A DNA stretch of 50,529 bases from JAJFFW01 sp963922595. Lineage in GTDB: Bacteria; Pseudomonadota; Alphaproteobacteria; Caulobacterales; Parvularculaceae. Position 1 is the first letter of the stretch. Each line of letters opens with the position of its first letter. Shown here piece after piece: positions 1 to 9,694 of this stretch. Below the pieces are notes generated by a model. It searched no databases, was not told the origin of the DNA, and worked only from the letters and a program-made list of their open reading frames with translations. The stretch spans positions 1 to 50,529 of the forward strand of contig CAWUIM010000020.1 of the NCBI GenBank assembly GCA_963922595.1. Direction: 5' to 3'. Made by a program: the position numbers and the translations under genes.

Positions 1-1256
<1,256 letters not shown>

Positions 1257-1428
1257 GTCCTCATGCTATCGCTAGCATGGGCGAGTTCGTGCGCGGCGAA
1301 CGGTTCATCCGTTCCCGTACTGAGCGTTAAATAATTGACTCTGAAGCGTTTGCTTCATCCTTCCATCCTCTTCCTGAGGAGCCGCGTAAGCGGCGTCACG
1401 AAGGATCGCATTTTAGTCCGCTTCGCCG
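1257..1428 (+). other. 23S-5S internal transcribed spacer
   Basis: About 170 bases lie between the two rRNAs. The spacer contains short self-complementary runs (for example gctatcgctagc near 1266) that would fold in the processing stems around the 23S and 5S ends. I see no tRNA in it. Confidence 0.7.
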
Positions 1429-1545
1429 GCCCGGTGATTATAGCGGGGAGCCTCCACCCGATCCCATCCCGAACTCGGTCGTTAAAGTCCCCAGCGCTGA
1501 TGGTACTACGTCTTAAGGCGTGGGAGAGTAAGTCGTCGCCAGGCC
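1429..1545 (+). rRNA. rrf: 5S ribosomal RNA
   Basis: The sequence shows the canonical 5S core 'acccgatcccatcccgaactcgg' region followed by 'gatggtact' and 'gggagagtaagtcg', and the ends (gcccggtg at 1429, gccaggcc at 1545) pair as the terminal stem. Length is about 117 nt, normal for alphaproteobacteria; ends are uncertain by a few bases. In many relatives a tRNA-fMet follows the 5S gene; none is visible in 1546-1786. Confidence 0.95.
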
Positions 1546-1786
1546 TGCCAAGCGGATTAATGAAACCCTTCCAACACATTGTCGATAACTCAAAAATTAG
1601 AAATTTTTCGTGCGTGTCTGACTTTGCGCGCATTTCGAATGCGTCATCCGGCGTTCGCTATTCCTACGAAACTTTATCTCTCGCTCAGCGGCTAGTGGCG
1701 TTTATGGTCCGCCCACCCGATTCTTTACTCTCGGTTGTTTGCTATTGCGCATTAGGCCCCAACAAATCCGATCGCTTGCTGCTCAA
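1546..1786. other. Intergenic region after the rRNA operon
   Basis: No gene is supported here. An A/T-only hairpin (7-bp arms, AAAAATT and AATTTTT around AGA) sits at 1592-1608 and could help end rRNA transcription, but it lacks the GC-rich stem of a normal intrinsic terminator. An open frame runs in from 1335 but it overlaps 5S and has no family likeness. Confidence 0.4.
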
Positions 1787-2698
1787 ATGCGGCGTATGCC
1801 TTGGCGACTTGTGAAAACGAGATGGTGGTGGGAACGGCTCTACGCGAATATTGGCGGCGGCGGATTTTCTGAAGATGATGCGATCGACTTGCGCTGGCCA
1901 GCGGGGGTGCAACCGCCTGTTAAATGTCGTCCCCACCCTTATCTGATGACGTTCGATCTCCAGGACTGGATGGAACGTCGCTATTACTTCAGCGGTGTTC
2001 TCTACCAGAACGAAGTGGAGCAAGTGCTTTCGAACCTGCTGCGGCGCGGTGATACTTTTGTGGATGTGGGCGCGAATATCGGCGTAATGACAATGATCGG
2101 CGCGGCGCGAATCGGACCCTCTGGGCGCGTTGTTTCGATTGAGCCGAACCCGGATGTTTGTGATCGCTTGCGTCATCACGTGGGCCTGAACAGTCTTGAA
2201 GAACGCGTATGGGTCGTGGAAGCTGCGCTCGGCGAACGCGCGGGGACCGCCGCATTGGCTGTCCAAGGGCGCCATCCAGGCGGCGGCACGCTGACGGGCG
2301 CGCCTGGCGCGAGCCGGAACGTTAGGGTTCAAAAAGGCGATGACCTCTTGCGGGAAGTAGACCCGGCGCGGCCGGTTGTTTTGAAAATCGACGTTGAAGG
2401 CTTTGAGAAAAAGGCGCTCGATGGACTGCAGAGCGTCCTTACGCGTTCGGAAATCGCGCTGGTCATTGAGCTGACTGATAAGTTTCTACGTCGTGTGGGC
2501 GATAGTGTTTCCGGGATCTATACCATGCTTTCCGATAATGGATTCGCCGGCTACCAAATTGTCGAAAAGTCTAACCGATTCGTCAGATGGCCTGCTTTAA
2601 TTCCATCATCGTCGCCGGAACCGCACTGGCAATATGATGCGCTCTTCGTTAAACCACAGAGCGCTGTTGCGCGCCGGATTAAGCGCCTCATTAACTGA
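1787..2698 (+). CDS. FkbM-family SAM-dependent methyltransferase
   Basis: A 303-residue protein with the FkbM fold, probably O-methylating a sugar of a cell-surface glycan. Motif I (DVGANIG) lies at about residues 93-99, the acidic ribose-binding position in SIEPNP is E119, and the family hallmark KIDVEGFE is at about 200-207. The frame is open upstream to a TTG at 1739, but the first ATG is at 1787 and another is at 1796; neither has a strong ribosome site, so the start is uncertain. The gene heads a co-directional set with two glycosyltransferases and a sulfotransferase, which supports a role in decorating an exopolysaccharide or lipopolysaccharide. The acceptor cannot be read from the sequence. 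Confidence 0.88.
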   Translation: MRRMPWRLVKTRWWWERLYANIGGGGFSEDDAIDLRWPAGVQPPVKCRPHPYLMTFDLQDWMERRYYFSGVLYQNEVEQVLSNLLRRGDTFVDVGANIGVMTMIGAARIGPSGRVVSIEPNPDVCDRLRHHVGLNSLEERVWVVEAALGERAGTAALAVQGRHPGGGTLTGAPGASRNVRVQKGDDLLREVDPARPVVLKIDVEGFEKKALDGLQSVLTRSEIALVIELTDKFLRRVGDSVSGIYTMLSDNGFAGYQIVEKSNRFVRWPALIPSSSPEPHWQYDALFVKPQSAVARRIKRLIN

Positions 2699-2785
2699 TT
2701 TTCGGCGTTAAGCTGGCATTCTCATTGCGTTGGCGTAAAGGGATTGCGCGCGCATTCACGATCGCGCATGGCGGGACAATTATTC

Positions 2786-3769
2786 ATGGGCGAGCCCAGC
2801 AAAAATATCGGTTTTGTCGCGATCGGCCGTAATGAGGGCGAGCGGTTGAAGCGCTGCTTGCTGTCGGTCACGCAGGTGACCGATCGCGTGGTTTATGTTG
2901 ATAGCGGATCCTCTGACGGCTCCGTGCCGTTCGCGCGCGAGCGCAATGTCGAGGTTGTCGAACTCGACATGTCGATTCCGTTTACGGCGGCGCGGGCGCG
3001 TCATGCGGGGTTTGAACGCTTGCAGGAGAAATGGCCGGATACGGATTTTGTGCATTTTATCGACGGTGATTGTGAAATCGTCGAAGGGTGGCCCGAGAAC
3101 GCGTTGGCCGAAATCATGCGCGATGACAATTTAGGCGTTGTCACCGGTTGGCGCAGCGAGAGATTTCCGGACGCCACTGTTTACAATATGATGTGCAATG
3201 TGGAATGGCGCGGTCCCGCCGGCGACATTGCGGCGTGCGGCGGCGACATGCTTGTGCGCGTTGCGGCCTACGAGGAAGCGGGCGGATTTAACCCGATCGT
3301 GATCGCCGCTGAAGATGACGAGTTTTGCATTCGTGTGCGCAAGGCCGGATACGCGATCCGCCGTCTTCCCGAAGAGATGACCCTTCACGACGCCGCCATG
3401 ACGCGGTTCAGCGAATGGTGGGCGCGCGCCCGGCGCGCCGGTCACGGCTTCGCTCAAGTGGGCGCGATGCACCCTGACTATTTCCGCCAGGAACGCCGCC
3501 GCGTCATCCTCTGGGGCGCTGTAATCCCGGCGCTGGCGATCATCGCTGTTCTCATTCAGCCGTGGCTTCTTCTCCCGTTTGTCGCGCTTTATGGCCTGTC
3601 ATACCTGAAATCACGGCGCGGGCTGATCGCCGGCGGCGTGTCGCCGGAAAACGCCAGCGCCTATGGCCGATTTCTCGTGCTATCGAAGACACCGAATTTC
3701 CTGGGCATGATGACCTATTGGCGGCGCAGGCTCCTTAACGATGACTACAAGATCATCGAGTATAAATAG
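2786..3769 (+). CDS. Family 2 glycosyltransferase with C-terminal membrane segments
   Basis: A GT-A fold glycosyltransferase of about 327 residues. The N-terminus gives the nucleotide-binding strand (IGFVAIGRNEGERL) with the VDSGSSDG motif (D39), and FIDGDCE carries the DxD-like metal site (D93, D95). Two hydrophobic segments near the C-terminus (about residues 240-275) suggest it sits on the inner face of the cytoplasmic membrane. The frame extends upstream to ATG 2768 and TTG 2744; 2786 is chosen because 'gcggga' lies at suitable spacing and the recognisable fold begins soon after. It probably transfers a sugar during surface-glycan assembly; donor and acceptor are not predictable. Confidence 0.88.
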   Translation: MGEPSKNIGFVAIGRNEGERLKRCLLSVTQVTDRVVYVDSGSSDGSVPFARERNVEVVELDMSIPFTAARARHAGFERLQEKWPDTDFVHFIDGDCEIVEGWPENALAEIMRDDNLGVVTGWRSERFPDATVYNMMCNVEWRGPAGDIAACGGDMLVRVAAYEEAGGFNPIVIAAEDDEFCIRVRKAGYAIRRLPEEMTLHDAAMTRFSEWWARARRAGHGFAQVGAMHPDYFRQERRRVILWGAVIPALAIIAVLIQPWLLLPFVALYGLSYLKSRRGLIAGGVSPENASAYGRFLVLSKTPNFLGMMTYWRRRLLNDDYKIIEYK

Positions 3770-3796
3770 GCTGACAATCCTCATAATGCACCGTCG

Positions 3797-4750
3797 ATGA
3801 AAACGCTCGCCACCATCATCCTCAACTACAAAACCGCCGACATGACTTGCCGGTCGGCGGATCTGGCGCTTGCAGCCATGCGCGGGATCGACGGTATTCT
3901 GGTCATTGTCGACAACTTTTCTGACGACGGATCAATTGAGGCGCTTACAGATTGGCGGGACAAGCACGCGGAGAAAGATAGAATTCTTCTGGAGTTTTCG
4001 CCGACAAATACGGGGTTTTCCGGCGGCAACAATATTGGCCTGCGCGCTGTCGATGCGCATTATTACGTCCTGTTAAATAGCGACACGCTTGCGGGCGAGG
4101 GCGCCTTCGCGCACATGTTGTCGGTCGCGGAGGAAAATCCGCGGGCCGGTCTGATTGCGCCGACGCTCACAGGCGAAGACGGCGCCGTCCAGATCAGCCG
4201 GTTCCGGCATTTCACGCCGCTCTCGGAATTGATCAATGCAAGCGGTCTCGATATTGTGCGCCGCGCCTTTGTGAAGTCTGATATTCCGATTTCGACCGAC
4301 AGGGAGGTATCACCGGGCTGGGTGTCGTTCGCCTGCGTTATGCTCCGCAAGGAGATGATTGATCAAATTGGCCTGATGGATGACGGCTACTTCCTCTATT
4401 TCGAAGACTCCGATTACTGTCGCACCGCGCAGGAAAACGGGTGGTCGATCGCGCTTGCGCCTGACGCCCGCATCGTTCATTTGCGCGGAGGCTCTTCGCC
4501 GGTGAAAAGCCGCGCCGCCGAGAACAAGCGGTTGCCCGCCTACTATTACGCGTCTCGCGCCCGTTACTATCGCAAGCATTATGGGGTTGCGGGATACGTT
4601 GCAGCGAATTTGTTGTGGTACGCGGGCCGTGTTCTAGCCCATTCAAAGCGATTATTTTTCAAACAGCCTTCGAAGGTCTGTGACCGGACCGCGTCGGATA
4701 TCTGGATCACGCAATACCATGCTCAGCAGGACCCGCATGCGACTACCTGA
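3797..4750 (+). CDS. Family 2 glycosyltransferase, rhamnosyltransferase (WbbL)-like
   Basis: A 317-residue GT2 enzyme of the kind often annotated as rhamnosyltransferase. It has the N-terminal ILNYKTADMT start, VDNFSDDGS (D39), NTGFSGGNNIG, the NSDT metal-binding motif (D96) and the downstream FLYFEDSDYC acidic cluster followed by a conserved histidine (IVHLRGGSS). It starts 27 bases after the previous glycosyltransferase and overlaps the preferred start of the sulfotransferase by 14 bases, so the genes are likely co-translated. Inferred role: extension of a surface polysaccharide. The sugar specificity is a family-level guess. Confidence 0.88.
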   Translation: MKTLATIILNYKTADMTCRSADLALAAMRGIDGILVIVDNFSDDGSIEALTDWRDKHAEKDRILLEFSPTNTGFSGGNNIGLRAVDAHYYVLLNSDTLAGEGAFAHMLSVAEENPRAGLIAPTLTGEDGAVQISRFRHFTPLSELINASGLDIVRRAFVKSDIPISTDREVSPGWVSFACVMLRKEMIDQIGLMDDGYFLYFEDSDYCRTAQENGWSIALAPDARIVHLRGGSSPVKSRAAENKRLPAYYYASRARYYRKHYGVAGYVAANLLWYAGRVLAHSKRLFFKQPSKVCDRTASDIWITQYHAQQDPHATT

Positions 4751-5597
4751 CTTCTATATCATCGGCGCCATGAAATGCGCCACGAGCATGGTCCAGCAAC
4801 AACTCGTGCAAGACGATCGCGTCTTCATGAGCGATCCCAAGGAGCCGAATTTTTTTAGCGATGACGATATTTTCGCGAACGGCATGGAGTGGTACGGCGC
4901 GCTATTTTCTAAAGCTGGCGAGGCGCAACTGTGCGGAGAGGCAAGCACCCATTATACGAAATGGCCGACGCTGCCAATGGCGCCGGAGCGCCTGAAAGAG
5001 GCGACACCCGGGGCGAAGTTCGTCTACATTATTCGTCATCCGATCGACCGGCTCGTGTCTCACTATCTTCATTCCTGGACGATGCGGGAGATTACAGTCC
5101 CGTTTAGTGAAGCGATCCCTCAGCATCCGGAGCTCTGGCAGTACAGTCTTTACCATTCGCAGCTTGAACGGTGGTTCGCGCATTTTCCGCGCGCGCGCTT
5201 TTTGATCATGACGCAGGAGGGAATTAAGCATGCGCCCCATGAAAACTATGCGCGCTTGACCGATTTTCTGGGTCTCGATGGCGCGGTCTGGGTCGATGAT
5301 CTGCCGCCGCAAAACGTCACGGCTGAACGCGTGAAGCGCTTTCCGTTTTATGATTTTGTAATGGACAATCCCGGCATGCAGGCGGTGCGGCGCGCGCTCG
5401 TTCCGCAGGGGCTCCGCCAGAAGATGGCGCGAAGGCTCCGGCCGCCGGAACGGCCCGTCGTGAGCGATGAAGAATACGCCTATCTCAATGAGAAGATCGG
5501 CCCGGATCTCGCGGCGCTTGGCGCGTTGGTGGGGCTTGATCTGTCGTTGGAGAATTATGCCGAGAAGGCGGCGCGCGAGGTCTTCGATATCCGCTGA
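4737..5597 (+). CDS. PAPS-dependent sulfotransferase (heparan-sulfotransferase-like)
   Basis: A 286-residue sulfotransferase that would move sulfate from PAPS onto a hydroxyl or amine of a glycan. The 5'-phosphosulfate loop (YIIGAMKCATS, catalytic-type Lys13) is at the N-terminus, and the 3'-phosphate motif IIRHPIDRLVSHY (R100 and a following Ser) is typical. The open frame reaches back to GTG 4680, but the ATG at 4737 has a good ribosome site (cagga, 7 bases upstream) and puts the PSB loop at the usual place. Together with the upstream FkbM and GT2 genes it suggests a sulfated, methylated surface glycan, a trait seen in marine bacteria. Substrate unknown. Confidence 0.88.
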   Translation: MRLPDFYIIGAMKCATSMVQQQLVQDDRVFMSDPKEPNFFSDDDIFANGMEWYGALFSKAGEAQLCGEASTHYTKWPTLPMAPERLKEATPGAKFVYIIRHPIDRLVSHYLHSWTMREITVPFSEAIPQHPELWQYSLYHSQLERWFAHFPRARFLIMTQEGIKHAPHENYARLTDFLGLDGAVWVDDLPPQNVTAERVKRFPFYDFVMDNPGMQAVRRALVPQGLRQKMARRLRPPERPVVSDEEYAYLNEKIGPDLAALGALVGLDLSLENYAEKAAREVFDIR

Positions 5598-5686
5598 ACG
5601 CTAACCCTCGCGGGGCGTACGCAGCGCTGGCCTTTTCGCCCCGAGACGGGTTACAACCAGACCGGGCTGATGAATGGGCGTCGTGG

Positions 5687-6403
5687 ATGATGACAGGGTT
5701 TGCGTTGAGAGCGCTTGCTTTTTTTGCTCTTATTTGTGTAGCGGCGGTCGGGTGCGGTCAACGCGCCGAAGACGATATTGCGGAAGCGCTGCCGCCTCAG
5801 AGCTATGGCGAAGAGACCGATTCCAATGTGGAGTTGTGGCTGGAGACGATGGAGCTCGGCAGCCGCGAGCTCTATTCTGCGCGCAATGATGTTGTATCGG
5901 CGCTACAGCTTGAACAGGGCGATCGCATCGCCGATATCGGCGCCGGGACGGGCCTATACACGGTGCTGTTTGCAGAATCCGTCGGCCAATCGGGAACTGT
6001 ATTCGCGGTCGATATCGAGCCGCGCTTTTTGAAGCTGATCAATCAGCGCACGGCGGACCTTGACTTCACGAATGTAACGTCGGTGCTCGGCCGCGATAAC
6101 TCGATTACGTTGCCTGGCGAGGCCGTCGATGTCGTCTTCATTTCTGATACGTACAATTATTTTGAGGACCCGCAAGCGTTGATGACGTCAGTGTTTCAGT
6201 CGCTCACGCTGGGCGGCGAGCTCTTTATTATCGATTTTGATATCGTCGAGGGAGAGCCGCGTAATGAAAACAACGAACATGTGCGCGTGGGGAAAACGGC
6301 GCTCATCGAAGAAGTCGAATCCATCGGCTTCATGCTTGAGGAAGAGGTCGGCGTTCCGAATTTGACAGCGTCATACATGCTCCGGTTCCGCAAACCGGAA
6401 TAA
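5687..6403 (+). CDS. Class I methyltransferase-domain lipoprotein
   Basis: A 238-residue protein with a hydrophobic leader ending in the lipobox AAVGC (Cys23), so it should be exported and lipid-anchored. The mature part is a Rossmann methyltransferase domain: IADIGAGTGLYTVLFA (about residues 85-100), an acidic VDIEP, and FISDTYNYFEDP at the motif IV position. Similar secreted 'class I SAM methyltransferase' proteins exist in proteobacteria and marine bacteria. How SAM would be available outside the cytoplasm is unclear, so the ligand may differ. Two ATG codons in tandem (5687, 5690) are possible starts. An 18-base gap separates it from the next gene. Confidence 0.8.
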   Translation: MMTGFALRALAFFALICVAAVGCGQRAEDDIAEALPPQSYGEETDSNVELWLETMELGSRELYSARNDVVSALQLEQGDRIADIGAGTGLYTVLFAESVGQSGTVFAVDIEPRFLKLINQRTADLDFTNVTSVLGRDNSITLPGEAVDVVFISDTYNYFEDPQALMTSVFQSLTLGGELFIIDFDIVEGEPRNENNEHVRVGKTALIEEVESIGFMLEEEVGVPNLTASYMLRFRKPE

Positions 6404-6421
6404 TAGGGGGAGGGTAGTTGA

Positions 6422-6766
6422 ATGGCCGAAAAGCTCATATTCACCGTCATTGGCGATAATGATCAGTCCTATGAGGTCAGGATCGAACGCGATCCGTTAA
6501 ACACCGCAAACCTTTCCGCCTCTTGTAATTGTGACGAAGCGGTCGAAGGAAAATTCTGCAATCACCGCTTTCGGATTTTTGAAGGCGATCATTCATGTAT
6601 TGAATCGGACAATCTTGGCGATCTCGATATTCTCAATCGGTGGATCCGGGGCTCTGACATCGAAGTGGCGATGATGGAGCTGTCAAAGGCGAAGACGGAT
6701 TTGAGCCTTGCGCGCGAACGGCTCGCCTATTGCCGCAGCGTACTCGTCAAAAGAATGATGGATTGA
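6422..6766 (+). CDS. Small SWIM-type zinc-finger-like protein
   Basis: A 114-residue protein. Residues 35-48 read CNCDEAVEGKFCNH, which fits the SWIM zinc motif CxCx(n)CxH (C35, C37, C46, H48). SWIM domains are known to bind nucleic acid or protein and are usually part of larger ATPases or transposases; here the domain stands alone, followed by a helical, charged tail (about residues 75-114) that could form a coiled coil. It lies 18 bases after the lipoprotein and faces DUF533 tail to tail. Function unknown; the zinc site is read directly, the family assignment is inferred. Confidence 0.72.
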   Translation: MAEKLIFTVIGDNDQSYEVRIERDPLNTANLSASCNCDEAVEGKFCNHRFRIFEGDHSCIESDNLGDLDILNRWIRGSDIEVAMMELSKAKTDLSLARERLAYCRSVLVKRMMD

Positions 6767-6775
6767 CGGTGCGAT

Positions 6776-7474
6776 CTATTGAGCGTCAAGCGCCGCCGCA
6801 TAGGCCGGATCGACGCCGAGCCGTTTGGCGAGATTATCGAGTAAGTCTTTGCTCTTGGCCTGCGTGCGATCAGCGGTGAGCGCCGCGGCCGCGTAAAGTT
6901 GCGCCGCTCTGTTCGGCGTCGACGCCATGGCCGCGAGCGCGTCAATATCGTCCTGAAGCGAATAGTCGTGAACAAGAAGGCCCTGAACCGCGTCATTGTC
7001 AAAGCCGCCCTCATCGACGACTTTGCGGATAATCGTTTCTTCCCTGTCGCTTAAGGCGCCGTCAGCGTAGGCCCCGGCGATCATGGCGCGAATGAGCGCC
7101 AGGGCGAAGTCCGGGTCGGCGTCCGCGTCAATGACGAATTCGGGCGGCGTTTCTCCCCTTGACCGTTCCCCTTCTTGAGGGCCGCGCCGTTCATTCCAGG
7201 CTTTGTACGCAAGCGCGCCGAGCGCCGCGACCACACCGGTCTTCGCCACGTCGCCCATGAGACGCCGCCCGCCGTTGGTGCCTAGCAAGCCGAGCAATAA
7301 GAGCCCGCCAGCGCCGGCCGCCGCTTTGCGCGCGTCCGGGTCCGCTTCTAACCGTTGGCGCACCTTGCCGGCGGCGTCTTTGGCGTCGTCGAGCTTTTGA
7401 TCCACATCGAATTCGTCGAGGGCGGCGCGGGCCTGACGCTGAAGGTCTTCGAGAATTTGCGATGCGTCGATCAT
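6776..7474 (-). CDS. DUF533 / TerB-like inner membrane protein
   Basis: A 232-residue protein resembling E. coli YebE. The N-terminal third is charged, then a glycine-rich hydrophobic stretch (AAAGAGGLLLLGLLG and GVVAALGALAYKAW, about residues 50-90) can insert in the membrane, and the C-terminal part (ALIRAMIAGAYADGALSDREE onward) is the helical TerB-like DUF533 domain with conserved acidic positions. Members are linked to envelope stress in enterobacteria, but no reaction is known. It is convergent with the SWIM-like gene (9 bases apart) and lies downstream of the DUF2959 lipoprotein on the same strand, with about 26 bases between them. Confidence 0.85.
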   Translation of the reverse strand: MIDASQILEDLQRQARAALDEFDVDQKLDDAKDAAGKVRQRLEADPDARKAAAGAGGLLLLGLLGTNGGRRLMGDVAKTGVVAALGALAYKAWNERRGPQEGERSRGETPPEFVIDADADPDFALALIRAMIAGAYADGALSDREETIIRKVVDEGGFDNDAVQGLLVHDYSLQDDIDALAAMASTPNRAAQLYAAAALTADRTQAKSKDLLDNLAKRLGVDPAYAAALDAQ

Positions 7475-7500
7475 ATGCGGCCTCCGGCGCCGTCAGGTGG

Positions 7501-8142
7501 TTATCCCATGGACGCAATAAAGGCGTCAGCTTCGGCAATGGCGGTGTTCATCTCATCGATCAGCGCTCCGACGCGCTCTTCGATTTTGATTTTTTCAAGC
7601 TCCAACGAAGAGATCGCGCGCGCATTTAAATTGTGTTTGAGAAACAGAACTTGATCCTCGTAAAGCTCAAGAACGGGATCCATTTTGTCTGCGGCTTTGT
7701 TCATTGCGGCGAGGAGTTGGGTGTAATCAGCCTGTGTCGCGGCGAGTTGCTCGGCGCTGCGCCGGCGCAGGTCAGGGCTTTCGTAAAGGTTCAGCTCTTT
7801 TTCCCATTCGCGGAAGAGGCGTTTGCCCACATCGTCCACGGATTTTATCCGGCTGTTGACCTCGGCCGCCTGTTTTTGGGCGCGCGTGTAAGACGCGTTC
7901 ATCTTGTCATATTGCTTTTCTAGCTCGCCGCCGTCGACCTCAACGAGGGCGCGAAACTCGTCGAGCGCACTCGCAAAGGTCTCCTGCGCCTGAGCCTGTT
8001 CACCGCGCGCCGCCTTCACGCGATCAACGAGGATGTCGCGTTTTTCAAAGCCGAATTGCTCCAGCGTTCCATAATACGCCGAGGCGCAACCAGATAGGGC
8101 CAGAACGCCGGCGACGAGAATGGCTTTGCCAAAGTATTTCAT
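7501..8142 (-). CDS. DUF2959 lipoprotein
   Basis: A 213-residue predicted lipoprotein with a lipobox LSGC at Cys19 and the mature start CASAYYGTLEQFGFEKRDIL, which is typical of DUF2959. The rest is almost entirely alpha-helical with heptad-like charged stretches, so an elongated coiled-coil periplasmic or outer-membrane protein is likely. The family has no established biochemical role. It is transcribed away from lemA, sharing a 250-base divergent intergenic region, and runs toward the DUF533 gene. Confidence 0.87.
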   Translation of the reverse strand: MKYFGKAILVAGVLALSGCASAYYGTLEQFGFEKRDILVDRVKAARGEQAQAQETFASALDEFRALVEVDGGELEKQYDKMNASYTRAQKQAAEVNSRIKSVDDVGKRLFREWEKELNLYESPDLRRRSAEQLAATQADYTQLLAAMNKAADKMDPVLELYEDQVLFLKHNLNARAISSLELEKIKIEERVGALIDEMNTAIAEADAFIASMG

Positions 8143-8283
8143 TGGGTGCTCCCGCTTTTTCCCTTAGTCTTTCATTGACCATAATCCGAACTGAGGGAAG
8201 CGTCACCCTCGAATCGCGGCGTCCTTGCCGTGATTATTCAGCGTAGACAATCGCTTCCGGCCAGGCGCCCCAAGCCATTCGCC

Positions 8284-8312
8284 TTGCGGCGCGTCCCGAC
8301 GCTCCCTACATA
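8284..8312 (+). promoter_or_regulatory. Candidate sigma70-type promoter for lemA
   Basis: TTGCGG at 8284-8289 and TACATA at 8307-8312 are separated by 17 bases, matching the -35/-10 layout, about 80 bases upstream of the lemA start codon. Seen by eye only; the rest of the divergent region 8143-8392 shows no other feature. Confidence 0.45.
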
Positions 8313-8392
8313 TGTAACGAGGGGCGCGGCGGCTGTCGCCGCGCGGCAGACGCATGGCGTCCGATCGGGCGGCGCTGAGACGGGAGGTTTCC

Positions 8393-8956
8393 ATGTCGGG
8401 ATTTTGGATATTCGTAGGGATTGTCGCCCTCCTGATATTCTTTGTGATCAATATCTACAACCGCATCGTTGCGCTCAATCAGCGTGCTGACCAAGCCTTC
8501 GCCGATGTCGATGTACAATTAAAGCAACGCCACGATCTCATCCCGAACCTTGTTGAAACCGTCAAAGGCTACGCCAGTCACGAAAAGGAAACGCTTGACG
8601 CGGTCATTACAGCGCGCAACAGCGCCGTCGCCGCTCAGGGACCGGCCGCGCAGGGGCAAGCGGAAGGCGTTCTCGGCGCAGCGCTGGGGAAACTATTTGC
8701 GCTCGCCGAGGCTTATCCGGACCTCAAGGCCAACACCAATTTTCTGGAGCTCCAGCGCGAATTGTCAGACGTTGAGAACAAGATTGCTGCGGCGCGCCGC
8801 TTCTTCAATAATGCGGTCCAGGAATTCAATACAATCATCCAGCAAATTCCCGGCAACTTCATTGCGCCGCTCGGTAGTTTCTCGAAACGCGATTTCTTCG
8901 AGATTCCGGAAGCCAGCCGCCCCACATTGGAGGCGGCGCCGGAGGTGGCGTTTTAA
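8393..8956 (+). CDS. lemA: LemA family protein
   Basis: A 187-residue LemA protein: one N-terminal membrane segment (FWIFVGIVALLIFFVINIYN), then the conserved helical domain with VDVQLKQRHDLIPNLVETVKGYASHE and the C-terminal PGNFIA...FEIPEASR tail. The ATG at 8393 is chosen over the upstream start at 8354 because GGGAGG (8382-8387) sits just ahead and LemA proteins begin with this membrane helix. LemA is widely found next to M48 proteases, as here two genes downstream, and is thought to act in membrane quality control, but its mechanism is not established. Confidence 0.95.
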   Translation: MSGFWIFVGIVALLIFFVINIYNRIVALNQRADQAFADVDVQLKQRHDLIPNLVETVKGYASHEKETLDAVITARNSAVAAQGPAAQGQAEGVLGAALGKLFALAEAYPDLKANTNFLELQRELSDVENKIAAARRFFNNAVQEFNTIIQQIPGNFIAPLGSFSKRDFFEIPEASRPTLEAAPEVAF

Positions 8957-8983
8957 CGGCCGGTCAAGCGACAGGATCGGGGC

Positions 8984-9694
8984 GTGAGCATGAAGCGCAT
9001 AGGCCTCATCGGCGGCGTCAGCCCGGAGAGCACGGTCGTCTACTACCGTCTACTGAACGCCGCCGCCCGCCGCGTCTATGGCGGCGAGACGTCAGCGGAC
9101 ATTATCATTCACTCGTTGAACTACGGCCGGATGTACGCCTATTACAAGGCTGGCGACTGGACCGGATTTAAATCCGCTGTGGTGGCGGCCGGGCGCGGAT
9201 TGCAGGCGGCGGGAGCGGACGTTCTGGCGATATCATCCAATACGACCAACATGGCGGCTGACGATCTCGCCGCCGCTGTGGACGTGCCGGTGATTTTTCT
9301 TCTGGAGACGCTGCGCGACGCGCTGCGGGCGCGAGGCGCCGTGAGGCCGCTTCTGCTCGGCACCCCGGTCGTTATGGAGGGTGATTTCTATCGGCCGACC
9401 TTGCGCGATCGCTACGGTGTGGAAACGCTTGTTCCCGATGCCGATGACCGCGCGGTGATCAATCGGATCATTTTCGATGAACTGGTGGAGGGCGTTGTTT
9501 CAGATAAGTCGCGCCAGGACTATGTGGATGTGATTGAGCGGAACAAGGCGTATGGCGCCGACAGCGTTATTTTCGGATGCACCGAAATCGGTATGCTTCT
9601 TGAGCAGCGTCATGTGGACTTGCCCGCGTTCGATACGACGTTGATCCACACCGAGGCGCTCGCGCAATTCGCTTTTATTGGCGAGACTGCATAA
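8984..9694 (+). CDS. Aspartate/glutamate racemase-family protein lacking the first catalytic Cys
   Basis: A 236-residue member of the Asp/Glu/hydantoin racemase superfamily (start IGLIGGVSPEST). These enzymes use two cysteines as acid and base. The C-terminal one is present (FGCTEIGML, Cys199 counted from GTG 8984), but the N-terminal motif, normally C-[ST]-N-T-x-H, reads SSNTTN: Ser84 replaces Cys and Asn89 replaces His. Single-cysteine members with restricted activity are known, so this may be a one-sided racemase, a related isomerase/decarboxylase, or a non-catalytic protein. GTG 8984 (AGGA at good spacing) and ATG 8990 are both plausible starts. It is inserted between lemA and the M48 protease and its stop overlaps the next start (TAATG). 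Confidence 0.85.
   Translation: MSMKRIGLIGGVSPESTVVYYRLLNAAARRVYGGETSADIIIHSLNYGRMYAYYKAGDWTGFKSAVVAAGRGLQAAGADVLAISSNTTNMAADDLAAAVDVPVIFLLETLRDALRARGAVRPLLLGTPVVMEGDFYRPTLRDRYGVETLVPDADDRAVINRIIFDELVEGVVSDKSRQDYVDVIERNKAYGADSVIFGCTEIGMLLEQRHVDLPAFDTTLIHTEALAQFAFIGETA

Noticed and set aside
1546..1786. tRNA-fMet after the 5S rRNA
   Set aside because: No cloverleaf, no CCA end and no CAT anticodon context were found.
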